A stretch of DNA of 64,000 nucleotides from Spiribacter vilamensis (lineage in GTDB: Bacteria; Pseudomonadota; Gammaproteobacteria; Nitrococcales; Nitrococcaceae). Under the pieces are notes generated by a model. It was not told the origin of the DNA. It saw only the letters and a program-made list of their open reading frames with translations, and searched no databases. Position numbers and translations under genes: made by a program. Numbering within the stretch: position 1 is the first letter of the stretch; each line of letters begins with the position of its first letter. The stretch is taken from positions 1,116,001 through 1,180,000 of the forward strand of contig NZ_SHLI01000001.1 in assembly GCF_004217415.1 (NCBI RefSeq). Direction: 5' to 3'. Positions 9,875-21,003 of the stretch are shown one piece after another.

Positions 9875-11314
9875 TCACAGCCCCAGCGCGGTCTGACAGA
9901 TCTCGATCAGGCGATCGGGAAACAGTCCGAGCACCAGGATCAGGCCGCCGTTGACCGCTACGATGACGCGCTGACCCATGGGCGCCTGCAACGGTGCGGG
10001 CGACTCCAGGCGATCGAAGTAGACCGCTTTGAGCACACGCAGGTAATAGAACGCGCCGATAACGGCGAACACCACGGCAACCACCGCCAGCCAGACCATG
10101 CCCGTGTCGATGAGTGCCTGGAGTACCAGCCACTTGGCGTAGAAGCCGACGGTTCCGGGAATGCCGGTCATCGAGAACATCAAGAGAAGCATGACCAGCG
10201 CAAAGCCGCTGTGGCGGTCATTCAGTCCCCGCATATCGTCGATCATCTCGGCCTCGAAACCGCGATGCGACAAAAGGGTAATCATGCCGAACGCCCCACT
10301 GGCCATGATGCCGTAGCTGATGGCGTAGAACAGCGCCGCCGCATAGCCCTCGTCGGTCCCGGCAATCAGACCGAGGAACAGGAAGCCGATATGGGAGATC
10401 GTCGAGTACGCGAGCATGCGCTTGAGATTGGTCTGCACGAGCGCAAACAGATTGCCGATCGCCAGCGACGCCACGGCCAGGATAATGGCCATCCCCTGCC
10501 ACTGGTCATGCATGTCACCGAGCCCGTCGACCAGCAGCCGCAGGAACAGTGCCAGTGCGGCGACCTTCGGCGCCGTACCCAGAAAGGCGGTCGCCGCGGT
10601 CGGGGCGCCCTGGTAGACGTCCGGAATCCACATGTGAAACGGCGCCGCGCCGAACTTGAAGGCGACGCCCACGAGCACGAACGTCATCCCGAAACCCATC
10701 AACAGCAGGTTGTTGCCGGCGATTGCCTGGGCGGCAATCTCATCGATGAGCAGGCTGCCGGAGGCGCCGTAGATCATCGACATGCCGTAGAGCATCATTC
10801 CCGAGGAAAGCGCGCCCAGCACGAAGTACTTCATCGCGGCCTCGGCACCGATGCGACTGTCACGGTCGAAGGCGACCATCGCATAGAGGCTGAGCGAGAG
10901 CATCTCCAGTCCGACATAGAGCACCAGGAGACTGCTCGCCGAGGCCATGACGAACATGCCCAGGTTGGCGAGGATGGCGAGCAGATAGAACTCGCCCTTG
11001 AGCAGGTCGCGCTGGCGGAGATAGTCCCGACTGTAGCCCAGCGTTGCCATCGAAAGGCCCGCCACGGTTATCTTGAGCACCGCGGCCAGGCTGTCGCTGA
11101 CGTACATGCCGTTGAAGGTGATCGCGCGCTCAACGCCCCAGTGCGTGTATACGGCAAGCCCGATGCCCACCAGCAGAGTCGCCTGCGTGAGAAAGAATGC
11201 GAGCCGACTCTCCCGGCCGGGATCGAACAGATCCGCAATCAGAACAACGCACACCATGACCCCCAGCCAGATCTCCGGGGCGGCCATCGCGAATTGGGGC
11301 ATTTCGAAATTCAT
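9875..11314 (-). CDS. nuoN: NADH-quinone oxidoreductase subunit N
   Basis: NuoN is one of three antiporter-like, proton-translocating subunits of the Complex I membrane arm. It has 479 residues and about 14 membrane helices. Visible family features are the broken-helix region AAPFHMWIPDVYQGAPT with its charged neighbours, and the later stretch TNLKRMLAYSTISHIG, which carries conserved lysines of the proton path. It is the 13th and last canonical nuo gene before the DUF2818-type gene, 21 bases after nuoM. The length is normal and nothing is missing. Confidence 0.97.
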   Translation of the reverse strand: MNFEMPQFAMAAPEIWLGVMVCVVLIADLFDPGRESRLAFFLTQATLLVGIGLAVYTHWGVERAITFNGMYVSDSLAAVLKITVAGLSMATLGYSRDYLRQRDLLKGEFYLLAILANLGMFVMASASSLLVLYVGLEMLSLSLYAMVAFDRDSRIGAEAAMKYFVLGALSSGMMLYGMSMIYGASGSLLIDEIAAQAIAGNNLLLMGFGMTFVLVGVAFKFGAAPFHMWIPDVYQGAPTAATAFLGTAPKVAALALFLRLLVDGLGDMHDQWQGMAIILAVASLAIGNLFALVQTNLKRMLAYSTISHIGFLFLGLIAGTDEGYAAALFYAISYGIMASGAFGMITLLSHRGFEAEMIDDMRGLNDRHSGFALVMLLLMFSMTGIPGTVGFYAKWLVLQALIDTGMVWLAVVAVVFAVIGAFYYLRVLKAVYFDRLESPAPLQAPMGQRVIVAVNGGLILVLGLFPDRLIEICQTALGL

Positions 11315-11335
11315 TATCGTCCTCTGGCCAGCGTA

Positions 11336-12859
11336 CTAGGGTGTGGGCACAACAATGCCGAACAGCGCATCCAGCGAGGGCGCCATGACGTTGATCAGTG
11401 GTGCCGGGTAGAGGCCGAACAGCAACACGACGCCGGCAAGGCTGCCCAGCAGGAGGCGCTCGCGCAGATCAACGTCGCGGAGCTTGTCGACCTCGGGATT
11501 CCGGACCTCGCCATAGACCACCCGCTTGATCATCCAGAGGCTGTAGGCCGCCCCGAGGATAAGCGTCAACCCGGCGATGGCGGCATACCAGAACCCGGCC
11601 TGGAAGCTCGCCAGAATCACCATGAACTCGCCGACGAAGCCCGACGTTCCCGGAAGACCGGCGTTGGCCATGGCAAAGAACACGAACAGTCCCGCGAACA
11701 CGGGCATCCGGTTGGCCACACCGCCATAGTCGGCAATGCGCCGGGTATGCATCCGGTCGTACAGAACGCCGACGCAGAGGAACATCGCCGCGGACACGAA
11801 TCCGTGCGAGATCATCTGGACGAGACCGCCCTCGAGCGCCAGCAACGCGGCATCACGACTGCCGCTGGCGGCGAAAATCCGGAAAATCAGGAAAAACGCG
11901 AGTGTTACAAAGCCCATATGGGCGATGGATGAATAGGCAATGAGCTTTTTCAGATCCTCCTGCACCATCGCCACCAGGCCGATATAGACCACCGCGATCA
12001 GCGACAGGGAGATCAGCAGCCAGTCGAGCGCCATGCTGGCTTCCGGCGCGATCGGCAGACTGAAGCGGAGGAATCCGTAGCCGCCGATCTTCAGGGTGAT
12101 CGCGGCGAGGATGACCGAGCCGCCGGTTGGCGCCTCGACGTGCGCATCGGGAAGCCAGGTGTGGACCGGGAACATCGGTACCTTGACCGCGAATGCGGCG
12201 AGGAAGGCCAGAAAGACCAGCACCTGTGTGGTGAACGGCAGAGCCAGCCCGTAGAAATCCTGAATCGCGAAACTGCCAGCCTCGGTGCGCAGATAAATGA
12301 GCGCGACCAGCATCATCACCGACCCGAGAAAGGTGTAGATGAAGAACTTCAGGGTCGCGTAGATACGATTCGGGCCACCCCAGATACCGATAATTAGGAA
12401 CATCGGTATCAGCATCGCCTCGAAAAAGACGTAGAAAAGGATGGCGTCGAGGGCGCTGAAAACCCCGATCATGACGCCCTCCATGATGAGGAACGCCGCC
12501 AGGTACTGCGCCGGCTTGTAGCGCACGACTTCCCAGGCGGCGATCACGACCAGCAGCGTCGAGAACGCCGTCAGCACCACCAGTGGCATCGATATGCCAT
12601 CGACGCCGAGGTAATACTCGACGCCGAACGCCTGTATCCAGGACACCCGCTCGACGAACTGCATGCCGGCGACGCCGACCTCGAACCCGAACCAGAGTGC
12701 CACCCCCAGTAGCAGCGTCAGTCCGGCGACGGCGAGTGCCGTCCAGCGCGCCCGATCGGCATTGTCCCGTCCCGCGAACAGGACACCGACGCCACCCAGA
12801 ATCGGCAGCCAGACCAACAGGCTCAGCAACGGCCAACCTCCCAACATGCTCAGAACCAT
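11336..12859 (-). CDS. nuoM: NADH-quinone oxidoreductase subunit M
   Basis: NuoM is an antiporter-like proton channel subunit of Complex I. It has 507 residues and about 14 helices. Key stretches are LPDAHVEAPTGGSVILA, the lysine-bearing QEDLKKLIAYSSIAHMG, and GLPGTSGFVGEF. The ATG at 12859 overlaps the end of nuoL by 10 bases. Another ATG, four codons in (12847), is also possible, and neither has a clearly better ribosome site. It lies in nuo order between nuoL and nuoN. Confidence 0.97.
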   Translation of the reverse strand: MVLSMLGGWPLLSLLVWLPILGGVGVLFAGRDNADRARWTALAVAGLTLLLGVALWFGFEVGVAGMQFVERVSWIQAFGVEYYLGVDGISMPLVVLTAFSTLLVVIAAWEVVRYKPAQYLAAFLIMEGVMIGVFSALDAILFYVFFEAMLIPMFLIIGIWGGPNRIYATLKFFIYTFLGSVMMLVALIYLRTEAGSFAIQDFYGLALPFTTQVLVFLAFLAAFAVKVPMFPVHTWLPDAHVEAPTGGSVILAAITLKIGGYGFLRFSLPIAPEASMALDWLLISLSLIAVVYIGLVAMVQEDLKKLIAYSSIAHMGFVTLAFFLIFRIFAASGSRDAALLALEGGLVQMISHGFVSAAMFLCVGVLYDRMHTRRIADYGGVANRMPVFAGLFVFFAMANAGLPGTSGFVGEFMVILASFQAGFWYAAIAGLTLILGAAYSLWMIKRVVYGEVRNPEVDKLRDVDLRERLLLGSLAGVVLLFGLYPAPLINVMAPSLDALFGIVVPTP

Positions 12860-14826
12860 CCCCGCCAGCTACCCACGAAGACCGTCAGCAGCAACAACAA
12901 CCCGACAATCATCGCGAACGCGTAGTGATACAGAAAACCCGACTGCCCGCCACGCAGCGCCGCCGCCAGACGACCCACTGTCCGGGCCGTGCCATTGACC
13001 AGGACGCCATCGATGACGCCCTGATCACCGCCTCGCCAGAGCGCGCGTCCAAGCAGACGTCCGCCGCCGGCGAAGCCGGTGTTGTAGAGATCATCGAACC
13101 CGTACTTGCGCTGCAGGATACGGATTCCCCAGGAGAGGCGGGTATTGATGGCCGGAAGCAGGCCCGGCCGGAAGATGTAGAAAAACCAGGCGGTCAGTGC
13201 ACCGGCCACGGTCAACCAGAACGCCGGGTTCACGGCGGCATGCAGGCCGAACGCAAACGGCCCGTGGAAGGATTCGGCCTTCTCGGCGAGGACGTCATTG
13301 GCGGGCGCGACCTGGATCGCGTCACCAAAGAAGTCGCCGAACAGCATCGGCTCAATGGTGAAGTAGCCGAGCGCCACCGACGGAATCGCCAGCGCCACGA
13401 GCGGCCACTCCATCACCGGCAGGACATAGCGTGGGAGGTGTTTCATGTGTTCCTTGGCGTGGGGGTCGATCCGCTCCTCGCCCCAGAAAACGAGGAAGTA
13501 GAGCCGGAAGCTGTAGAGCGCGGTAATGAACACCCCCAGCAGCACCGCCCAGTAGGCAAATTCGGCCCCGGTCCGATCGGCGAGATGAACGGCCTCGATG
13601 ATCGCGTCCTTGGAGTAGTAACCGGAGAAAAACGGTGTACCGACCAGCGCCAGCGTGCCCAGCAGCATCGTGATGTGCGTGATCGGCAGATAGCGGCGCA
13701 GGTTGCCCATCCGGCGCATGTCCTGCTCGTGGTGGAGGGCGACGATCACCGCACCGGCCCCGAGGAACAGCAGCGCCTTGAAAAAGGCATGGGTCATGAC
13801 GTGAAAGACGCCAGCCGCATAGGCGGAGGCCCCGAGCGCGACGAACATGTAGCCGAGCTGTGAGAGCGTCGAGTAGGCGATGACGCGCTTGATATCCGTT
13901 TGCACGAGACCGACCAGCCCCATGAAAAGCGCCGTGACGGCGCCGAGTATCAGCACGACCGACAGGGCCGCCTCGGAGAGCTCGAACAATGGCGAGAGCC
14001 GGGCGACAAGGAAAACGCCGGCGGTCACCATCGTGGCCGCATGGATCAGCGCGGAGATCGGAGTCGGCCCCTCCATCGAATCCGGCAGCCAGACGTGAAG
14101 CGGGACCTGCGCCGACTTACCCATGGCGCCGATAAACATCAGGATCGCGACAACGGTGGCCACCAGGGCCTCGTTGCCGAACAGCTGCATGGTCTGTTCC
14201 GGCGCCGCCGCGGCAGCGGAAAACACCGCTGCGTAATCAAGGCTGCCGTAGTAGGTCAGAACCGCGGCGATGCCGAGCAGGAAGCCGAAATCGCCGACGC
14301 GGTTCACCAGAAAGGCCTTGAGATTGGCGAAGATCGCCGTTTCCTTGTGATACCAGAACCCGATGAGCAGATAGGAGACAAGGCCGACCGCCTCCCAGCC
14401 GAAGAACAGCAGAAGGAAGTTGTTTGCCATGACCAGGGTAAGCATGGCGAAGGTGAACAGGTTGATATAGCTGAAAAAGCGCTGGTAACCGCGATCGTCA
14501 TGCATGTAGCCGATGGTGTAGACATGCACCGCGAACGATACTGACGTGACGATCACCATCATCAGTGCAGTCAGGCGGTCGACGAGGAACCCCACCTCGA
14601 GATCGAGGTTTCCGACCACGGCCCACTGGTAGATGGTTTCGTTGAAAACGCCGGCACCGCCCCAGACATGCTGGTAGAGCACGACCAGAGACAGCAGCGC
14701 GGACAGCCCCACGGCACCCACCGTTAACCGGTGGGCATTGACCCGGCCGATGCGACCACCCGCCAGCCCGGCGACGGCAGCACCCAGCAGGGGCGCAAGA
14801 ACGATGATCAGATATAACGACTTCAT
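12850..14826 (-). CDS. nuoL: NADH-quinone oxidoreductase subunit L
   Basis: NuoL is the distal antiporter-like subunit of Complex I. Its long amphipathic C-terminal helix runs along the membrane arm. The 658-residue length is normal for the family. It has the motif WLPDSMEGPTPISALIHAAT and the lysine-bearing TDIKRVIAYSTLSQLGYM. It starts 3 bases after nuoK and overlaps nuoM. It works with NuoM and NuoN in proton pumping at the cytoplasmic membrane. Confidence 0.98.
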   Translation of the reverse strand: MKSLYLIIVLAPLLGAAVAGLAGGRIGRVNAHRLTVGAVGLSALLSLVVLYQHVWGGAGVFNETIYQWAVVGNLDLEVGFLVDRLTALMMVIVTSVSFAVHVYTIGYMHDDRGYQRFFSYINLFTFAMLTLVMANNFLLLFFGWEAVGLVSYLLIGFWYHKETAIFANLKAFLVNRVGDFGFLLGIAAVLTYYGSLDYAAVFSAAAAAPEQTMQLFGNEALVATVVAILMFIGAMGKSAQVPLHVWLPDSMEGPTPISALIHAATMVTAGVFLVARLSPLFELSEAALSVVLILGAVTALFMGLVGLVQTDIKRVIAYSTLSQLGYMFVALGASAYAAGVFHVMTHAFFKALLFLGAGAVIVALHHEQDMRRMGNLRRYLPITHITMLLGTLALVGTPFFSGYYSKDAIIEAVHLADRTGAEFAYWAVLLGVFITALYSFRLYFLVFWGEERIDPHAKEHMKHLPRYVLPVMEWPLVALAIPSVALGYFTIEPMLFGDFFGDAIQVAPANDVLAEKAESFHGPFAFGLHAAVNPAFWLTVAGALTAWFFYIFRPGLLPAINTRLSWGIRILQRKYGFDDLYNTGFAGGGRLLGRALWRGGDQGVIDGVLVNGTARTVGRLAAALRGGQSGFLYHYAFAMIVGLLLLLTVFVGSWRGWF

Positions 14827-14829
14827 CCC

Positions 14830-15135
14830 TTAACCCCGCATGCTGTCCAGGTCCGCGACATTGATCGTGTTCCGGTTGCGGAACAGCACCACGAGGATCG
14901 CCAGGCCAATGGCGGATTCCGCCGCCGCTACCGTCAGGATGAAGAACACGAACACCTGTCCGTGAATATCCCCGAGGAAGTGCGAGAAGGCGATGAAGTT
15001 GAAGTTCACGGCGAGCAGGATGAGCTCGATGGACATCAACAGCACGATCGCGTTTTTGCGGTTGAGGAAAATACCCGCCATGCCAATGGAAAACAGCAGT
15101 GCGCTGAGGACCAGATAGTCGGAAAGCGCTAACAT
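14830..15135 (-). CDS. nuoK: NADH-quinone oxidoreductase subunit K
   Basis: NuoK is a small three-helix subunit at the junction with the quinone-reducing arm. It has 101 residues. The two membrane glutamates needed for energy coupling are present as E37 ([10 protein letters not shown]) and E73 ([10 protein letters not shown]), matching E36 and E72 of E. coli. It lies between nuoJ and nuoL with very short spacers. Confidence 0.97.
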   Translation of the reverse strand: MLALSDYLVLSALLFSIGMAGIFLNRKNAIVLLMSIELILLAVNFNFIAFSHFLGDIHGQVFVFFILTVAAAESAIGLAILVVLFRNRNTINVADLDSMRG

Positions 15136-15152
15136 GAGTGCCCCGGTTGTTG

Positions 15153-15764
15153 TTATGAGTCGGTGTCGCGCTCGCTGCGCATACGCACCATCCGCAGCCG
15201 GTCGGCCTTGCGGGTGCGTACCTGCGAGGAGATGTCCTGGTGTTTCGTATCGCCGCGTCGACGGTGGGTCAGCATGATGGCCGCGATGATCGCGAGAAGC
15301 AGGACCAGCGCCGCGAGTTCAAAGGGATACACGTAGACCGTGTAGAGCACGCTACCGAGCAGTCGGATGTTGTTGCTCTCGACGCCGGCCGCGGCCGCCT
15401 CGGGCACCCCGCCGCCGACCTCCACGACACCGGCACCGATTACCAGCAGCATCTCGAGGACCATCACCAGCCCCACCAGTGCACCGATGGGGAGATAGCG
15501 TGCGAATCCCTCACGCATGACGGACAGATTGATGTCGAGCATCATGACCACGAACAGGAACAGCACCATGACGGCGCCAACGTAGACAAGCACCAGTGCG
15601 ATGCCGAGAAACTCGGCTTCGACCAGAAGCCACAGTGCGGCGCTGCTGAAGAAAGCCAGCACCAGCGACAGCGCCGAGTGAACCGGGTTGCGGGCGGTCA
15701 CCACCAGAGTGGCGGCGAACAGCAATACCGCCGCAAAGAAATAGAATATCGCTTTTTCAATCAC
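15153..15764 (-). CDS. nuoJ: NADH-quinone oxidoreductase subunit J
   Basis: NuoJ is a five-helix membrane subunit of Complex I near the E-channel. It has 203 residues. The conserved segment [21 protein letters not shown], containing the flexible helix-3 turn, is clear. The C-terminal tail after the last helix is Arg-rich ([10 protein letters not shown] onward) and somewhat long. It is 17 bases upstream of nuoK and 26 after nuoI. Confidence 0.96.
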   Translation of the reverse strand: MIEKAIFYFFAAVLLFAATLVVTARNPVHSALSLVLAFFSSAALWLLVEAEFLGIALVLVYVGAVMVLFLFVVMMLDINLSVMREGFARYLPIGALVGLVMVLEMLLVIGAGVVEVGGGVPEAAAAGVESNNIRLLGSVLYTVYVYPFELAALVLLLAIIAAIMLTHRRRGDTKHQDISSQVRTRKADRLRMVRMRSERDTDS

Positions 15765-15790
15765 GTCGTGCCCTCAAACCCCCCTGAGGC

Positions 15791-16279
15791 CTATCGATAT
15801 GCCGCGTCTGCGCTCCGATCCTCGAATAGCTGCGCCTCGTACTTGTCGCCCACCGCAAGGAGATCCTCCTTGTGCATGATCTGCTCGCCGCGCTCCTCGA
15901 AGTGATACTCGTGAATCCGCGTCTCGACGATGGAGTCGACCGGGCACGATTCTTCGCAGAAGCCGCAGTAGATGCATTTGAACAGATCGATATCGTAGCG
16001 GGTCGTCCGCCTTGTACCGTCCTCGCGCTGCTCGGAGTCGATGGTAATGGCGAGCGCCGGGCAAACCGCCTCGCAGAGCTTGCAGGCGATGCACCGCTCC
16101 TCCCCGTTGGGATAGCGACGCAAGGCGTGAAGCCCCCGGAAACGCGGTGACTGCGGTGCCTTTTCCTCCGGGTACTCGAGCGTGTACTTGGCCTCGAAGA
16201 GGTGGCGACCGGTCAGCCGCATCCCCTTGAGGAGCTCGGTGAGCATGAATGTCCCGAAGAATTCCTTCACTGACTGCAT
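15791..16279 (-). CDS. nuoI: NADH-quinone oxidoreductase subunit I (2x[4Fe-4S] ferredoxin)
   Basis: NuoI carries clusters N6a and N6b, which pass electrons to N2 in NuoB. Both four-cysteine motifs are intact: [11 protein letters not shown] (C63, C66, C69, C73) and [11 protein letters not shown] (C102, C105, C108, C112), each followed by Pro. It has 162 residues, with an amphipathic N-terminal helix that docks on the membrane arm. It lies between nuoH and nuoJ. Confidence 0.98.
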   Translation of the reverse strand: MQSVKEFFGTFMLTELLKGMRLTGRHLFEAKYTLEYPEEKAPQSPRFRGLHALRRYPNGEERCIACKLCEAVCPALAITIDSEQREDGTRRTTRYDIDLFKCIYCGFCEESCPVDSIVETRIHEYHFEERGEQIMHKEDLLAVGDKYEAQLFEDRSADAAYR

Positions 16280-16293
16280 TGTTGCCTACCTAC

Positions 16294-17316
16294 CTATGAG
16301 AACCACGGGCCGACTTCGCCCAGGCTGAGCCCTGCCACCACGATCAGCCAGACCACCGTTACCGGTATGAGGACTTTCCAGCCCAACCGCATGATCTGGT
16401 CATAACGATACCGCGGGAACGTACCCCTGAACCAGATATAGAGGAACAGGAAAAAGCACACCTTGAGCAGGAACCAGACCAGGCCCGGCACCCAGCTGAA
16501 CAGCGGCCCCAGCAGCGGGAGCCCCTCGAACGGCGAGTACCAGCCGCCGAGGAACATGATCGCCGCCAGACCCGATATAAGGATCATGTTCGCATATTCG
16601 GCAAGGAAGAAGATGGCGAACGCCATGCCCGAGTACTCGACGTGGAAGCCAGCGACGATTTCCGACTCGCCCTCGGCCACGTCGAACGGCAGCCGGTTGG
16701 TCTCCGCGACCCCCGAGATCCAGTAGACGATGAACAGCGGCAGCAGCGGCAGCCAGAACCAGTTCCAGATCGGACCTTCCTGGGCGCGGACGATGTCGCC
16801 CATGTTGAGACTGCCCGCCGCCATCAGAACGCCGACCAGCGCAAAGCCCATTGCGATCTCGTAGGAGACGACCTGCGCCCCGGCCCGCAATGCACCGAGG
16901 AGGGCGTACTTGGAGTTGGAGGCCCAGCCCGCGAGGATGATCCCGTAGACGCCCATCGAGGTCATCGCGAGCACGTAGAGCAGCCCCGCGTTAACGTCGG
17001 CAATGACCATCCCGTCCGAGAGCGGGAGCACTGCCCAGGCGGCGAGCGCCGGCATGATCGATAGCATCGGCGCCAGCACGAACAGAAAGCGGTTCGCATT
17101 CTGCGGCAGCACCACTTCCTTCATAAGCAGCTTGAGCGCATCCGCAAACGGCTGCAGGAGCCCGTGCCAGCCGACGCGGTTGGGGCCGCGTCGCAGCTGC
17201 ATGGAGCTTATGACCTTGCGCTCGGCATAGGTCATGTAGGCGACGGCCAGGAACAGCGGCACGACCAGTGCCACGATCTTGGCCGTAATCCAGCTTAGCT
17301 CGATGAGTGCGTTCAT
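16294..17316 (-). CDS. nuoH: NADH-quinone oxidoreductase subunit H
   Basis: NuoH is the membrane subunit that forms the quinone-access chamber with NuoB and NuoD. It has 340 residues and eight predicted helices. Conserved loops are [40 protein letters not shown] with its acidic residues, and [13 protein letters not shown]. Its start overlaps the nuoG stop by 4 bases (ATGA), indicating coupled translation. Confidence 0.98.
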   Translation of the reverse strand: MNALIELSWITAKIVALVVPLFLAVAYMTYAERKVISSMQLRRGPNRVGWHGLLQPFADALKLLMKEVVLPQNANRFLFVLAPMLSIMPALAAWAVLPLSDGMVIADVNAGLLYVLAMTSMGVYGIILAGWASNSKYALLGALRAGAQVVSYEIAMGFALVGVLMAAGSLNMGDIVRAQEGPIWNWFWLPLLPLFIVYWISGVAETNRLPFDVAEGESEIVAGFHVEYSGMAFAIFFLAEYANMILISGLAAIMFLGGWYSPFEGLPLLGPLFSWVPGLVWFLLKVCFFLFLYIWFRGTFPRYRYDQIMRLGWKVLIPVTVVWLIVVAGLSLGEVGPWFS

Positions 17317-19727
17317 GCGCTCGTTCCTGTCGCCGTCACTTCAACCGGTCCCACCAGGGCACCCAGGCCCTCGCTGCCCTCAACACCGGCCGGTATCCAG
17401 ACACTGCCGACGGGGATGTCGGCGCTCACGGCAACCGGAAGCGTCCGGCGCTCGCCGCCCTGCTGTACGGCAACGACCTGTGTCGAATCGACGCCCAGGC
17501 GCTCGGCGTCCGCCGGGTTCAGGACGGCCGAGGCCGGGGCTGCATGATCGGTTTTCTGAAGCGATGGCGCGTGGCGGCTGAGCGAGTCGACACCGAACAT
17601 GGCGGGATAGCCGATCCGGGTCAGACCACCGGCTGGCCGATCGGCGGCCGGAACGCCCGAAGACGGCCGCGCCACGCCCGACCCGGACGCCATGGCCTGG
17701 ACCTCGTGATGGATCTCGTCGGGCGCCTGGTACTCGAACCCGTCCAGGTCGAGGACGTTGGCCAGCACCCGCAAGAGCCGCCATGCCGGACGGGCATCGC
17801 CCTGCGGATACCCGACACCGGCGAATGTCTGCCAGCGTCCCTCGGCATTCACAAGCGTCCCCGCCGTCTCACCCAGGGTGGCAATGGGTAGCAGCACATC
17901 GGCATGGGCGAGCAGGGCCGGCGAGTCATAGGCGGACATCGCCACCAGCGCCTCGCTCGCGGCCAGCGCCCGAATCGCTTCGGCGCCGTCGAAGAAATCG
18001 TGCTCCGGCTCCACGTTGAGCAGGAGATAACCTGCCCGGGGTGTCGCGAGCATATCGGCGGCATCCCGACCCTCGGTCGCCTCGCCGTCGGCGCGGCGAC
18101 CGGGAACGGCACCGGCGAGCCAGGCCCCCGCGGTATTGGCACCCGCCGTCAATTCACCATACTCGGCGCCCGTCAGACGGGCGATCACGCCGGCGAGATA
18201 GCGCAGCTCGGCACCGGCGGGATGGCTGTCCGCCAGTCCGCCGAGCAGCAGTGCCCGTCGTCCCTCGCCGACAAGGCCCGAAGCGATGCGCTCGGCCTGC
18301 TCATCCGGTGCCCGCTCGCCGAGCCAGTCACGGAGGTCAACCGGTTCGTCGATGGCCAGGTGGCGAGCCACTGCCCGCGCCACTGCCGCCAGCGCCGTGG
18401 GCATTTCCGCCGCCGAAACCACGTGCTCGACACCGAGCACGAAATTCCAGTCGAAGGCGCGGGGATTCAGCGCCATTACGTCGCCGCCGGCGCGCGCCGC
18501 CTTCCGGAGCCGATGATTGATCAGTGGCTGGTCATGGCGCGGATAGCCGCCAATCACGAGTGCGCCATCGAGTGATTCCAGGTCGGCGATCGGTGTCTCC
18601 AGGCCCGGGAAGCCACCGGCTTCGACGCCGTCGCGGAAGTCCCCCCGCCGCAGGCGGGCGTCGATATTGTCGCTGCCGAGCGCCCGCGTGATACGGGCAA
18701 GCAGATACATCTCCTCGAGCGTGGAGGACGGAGAGACCAGCGAGCCGAGGGCATCGCCCCCGTGACGCGTGACGACATCACGCAGCGTATTGGCGGCCGC
18801 CTCGATGGCGGTCTGCCAATCGACACTCTGCCACTCGCCGTTCTCCCGGATCTGCGGCGTAGTGAGCCGCTGATCGCTGTAGATCCCCTCGTAGGAGAAC
18901 CGGTCACGATCGCTGATCCAGCATTCGTTGACCGACTCGTTATCGCGCGGCACGACGCGCTTGACGGTACCTCGCACCTGGTGGAGATCGATGTTGGAGC
19001 CGAGGCAGTCATGCGGGGCGATACTGGCGTGACTGAGCATTTCCCAGGCACGCGCGGTGTAGCGGTAGGGCCGCGAGGTTAGCGCGCCCACCGGGCAGAG
19101 ATCGATGATATTGCCGGAGAGCTCCGAGTGGACGCCGGTACCGACCAGCGTCCCGATCTCGGTATGCTCGCCGCGGTACATCGCACCGAGTTCCGACGTC
19201 CCGGCGATCTCGTCGAGGAAGCGCACGCAGCGCGTGCAGTGAATGCAGCGCGTCATTTCGGTGGCGACCAGCGGTCCCAGGTCCTCGTCCTGCACCACCC
19301 GCTTGCGCTCGGAAAAGCGCGAGACGCTACGCCCGTAGCCCAGCGCCAGGTCCTGCAGCTCGCACTCCCCGCCCTGATCGCAGATCGGGCAATCAAGCGG
19401 ATGGTTGATGAGCAGGAACTCCATGACGCCGCGCTGCGCCTTGAGTGCCCGCTCGGAGGTGGTCTGCACGACCATGCCGTCCGCAACGGTGGTAATGCAG
19501 GCCGGCAGCGGCTTCGGTGCCTTCCGGCCGTTCATCTCGATGTCCACCAGGCACATCCGGCAGTTGGCGGGGGCCGAGAGCTTGTTGTGGTAGCAAAAGC
19601 GGGGAATGTCGATCCCGTGCTCGTCCGCTACCGAGATCAGCGATGCACCCTTGGGCGCCTCGATGGACTGCCCGTCGATGGTGAGACTGACCAGCTCGGG
19701 ATTCTGAGTCTTGACTTCTGCACTCAT
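17313..19727 (-). CDS. nuoG: NADH-quinone oxidoreductase subunit G
   Basis: NuoG is the large iron-sulfur subunit of the peripheral arm (804 residues). The N-terminal part has the [2Fe-2S] N1b ligands ([15 protein letters not shown]), the N5 motif [14 protein letters not shown] and the N4 ligands CIHCTRC with CPVGAL. The following molybdopterin-oxidoreductase-like domain has only isolated cysteines in the segment that carries cluster N7 in some species, so N7 is probably absent. The second half is acidic and Ala-rich. It overlaps nuoF and nuoH by 4 bases each. Confidence 0.97.
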   Translation of the reverse strand: MSAEVKTQNPELVSLTIDGQSIEAPKGASLISVADEHGIDIPRFCYHNKLSAPANCRMCLVDIEMNGRKAPKPLPACITTVADGMVVQTTSERALKAQRGVMEFLLINHPLDCPICDQGGECELQDLALGYGRSVSRFSERKRVVQDEDLGPLVATEMTRCIHCTRCVRFLDEIAGTSELGAMYRGEHTEIGTLVGTGVHSELSGNIIDLCPVGALTSRPYRYTARAWEMLSHASIAPHDCLGSNIDLHQVRGTVKRVVPRDNESVNECWISDRDRFSYEGIYSDQRLTTPQIRENGEWQSVDWQTAIEAAANTLRDVVTRHGGDALGSLVSPSSTLEEMYLLARITRALGSDNIDARLRRGDFRDGVEAGGFPGLETPIADLESLDGALVIGGYPRHDQPLINHRLRKAARAGGDVMALNPRAFDWNFVLGVEHVVSAAEMPTALAAVARAVARHLAIDEPVDLRDWLGERAPDEQAERIASGLVGEGRRALLLGGLADSHPAGAELRYLAGVIARLTGAEYGELTAGANTAGAWLAGAVPGRRADGEATEGRDAADMLATPRAGYLLLNVEPEHDFFDGAEAIRALAASEALVAMSAYDSPALLAHADVLLPIATLGETAGTLVNAEGRWQTFAGVGYPQGDARPAWRLLRVLANVLDLDGFEYQAPDEIHHEVQAMASGSGVARPSSGVPAADRPAGGLTRIGYPAMFGVDSLSRHAPSLQKTDHAAPASAVLNPADAERLGVDSTQVVAVQQGGERRTLPVAVSADIPVGSVWIPAGVEGSEGLGALVGPVEVTATGTSA

Positions 19728-21001
19728 GCGGCCGCCTCGACAATGGATCGCTTGTGATCGATATAGTATTCGAATTCATGGCGCCAGTGTTTCAGCACCC
19801 CCTGCACGGGCCAGGCGGAGGCCTCGCCGAAGGCGCAGATGGTATGCCCGGCGATCTGGCCGGCCGCCGAATCCAGCAACTCGAGATCCTCGGGGCGCCC
19901 GTTGCCCTCGTAAATCCGCTTGATGACCCGGTACATCCACCCCGTTCCTTCCCGGCAGGGCGTGCACTGGCCGCAGGACTCGGCGTAATAGAAGCGACTG
20001 ATGCACAGCAGCGCCCGAACCATGTCCGTGGTCTCGTCCATTACGACCACACCGCCTGACCCGAGGGCGGAACCCGCCTCCATCAGCGCGTCGTAATCCA
20101 TGGTGAGGTCCATCATCTGCTCGCCCGGGATCATCGGCATGGACGAACCACCGGGAATCACGGCCTTGAGGCGGCGCCCCTTCCAGACGCCACCGGCCAT
20201 CTCCAGAAGATCACGGAAGGGTGTCCCCAGCGGGACCTCGAAATTGCCGGGCTTCTCGACGTGACCGGACACCGAAAAGATCTTGACCCCGCCGTTGTTG
20301 GGCTTGCCGAGCTCGAGGAACCAGTCCGCACCATTGCGAATGATGGCCGGGACGGAGGCGATCGTCTCGGTGTTATTGATGGTGGTCGGGCGGCCGTAGA
20401 TTCCGGACTGGGCCGGGAACGGCGGCTTGTTGCGCGGCATGCCCTTCTTGCCCTCGATGGACTCCATCAGCGCCGATTCCTCACCGCAGATGTAGGCCCC
20501 TGCCCCGACGTAGTTATGGAACTCGAAATCGACCCCGGAGCCCATAATGTCCTTGCCCAGGTAGCCCGCCTCGCGCGCTTCGCGAACGGCCTGCTCCATG
20601 CGCCGGTTCGGCTCATCGATGAACTCGCCGCGCATGTAGTTGTAGGCGATCTCCGCGCCCATGGAGTAGCCGGCGATGATGGCCCCCTCGATCAGGGCAT
20701 GGGGATTGAAGCGCAGGATGTCGCGGTCCTTGCAGGTCCCCGGCTCGGACTCATCCGAATTGACCAGAAGATACTTCGCACCGGGTGCGCTGCGGGGCAT
20801 GAAGCTCCATTTGATGCCGGCCGGGAAGCCGGCACCGCCGCGCCCGCGAAGGTTGGCGGATTTCACGGTCTCGATGATGTCTTCCTGACTCATCCCGTCA
20901 CGAAGCACCTTCTCCAGAGCCTGATAGCCACCCACGGCCCGGTAGTTCTCGAGTGTCCAGGGCTCGTCGTATTGCAGTGTCGTGTAGCAGACGTTGGTCA
21001 T
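19724..21001 (-). CDS. nuoF: NADH-quinone oxidoreductase subunit F (NADH/FMN-binding)
   Basis: NuoF binds NADH and FMN and holds cluster N3. The nucleotide site GRGGAGFPAG, the FMN region YICGEESAL and the N3 ligands SCGQCTPCREG plus HTICAFG are present. The frame is open further upstream inside nuoE, but ATG at 21001 lies 2 bases after the nuoE stop and gives the usual size of 425 residues. It overlaps nuoG by 4 bases. Confidence 0.97.
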   Translation of the reverse strand: MTNVCYTTLQYDEPWTLENYRAVGGYQALEKVLRDGMSQEDIIETVKSANLRGRGGAGFPAGIKWSFMPRSAPGAKYLLVNSDESEPGTCKDRDILRFNPHALIEGAIIAGYSMGAEIAYNYMRGEFIDEPNRRMEQAVREAREAGYLGKDIMGSGVDFEFHNYVGAGAYICGEESALMESIEGKKGMPRNKPPFPAQSGIYGRPTTINNTETIASVPAIIRNGADWFLELGKPNNGGVKIFSVSGHVEKPGNFEVPLGTPFRDLLEMAGGVWKGRRLKAVIPGGSSMPMIPGEQMMDLTMDYDALMEAGSALGSGGVVVMDETTDMVRALLCISRFYYAESCGQCTPCREGTGWMYRVIKRIYEGNGRPEDLELLDSAAGQIAGHTICAFGEASAWPVQGVLKHWRHEFEYYIDHKRSIVEAAA

Positions 21002-21003
21002 GA

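Noticed and set aside
18554-19051. Possible extra cluster N7 in NuoG
   Set aside because: Only isolated cysteines remain in the segment; the four-Cys pattern is not present.
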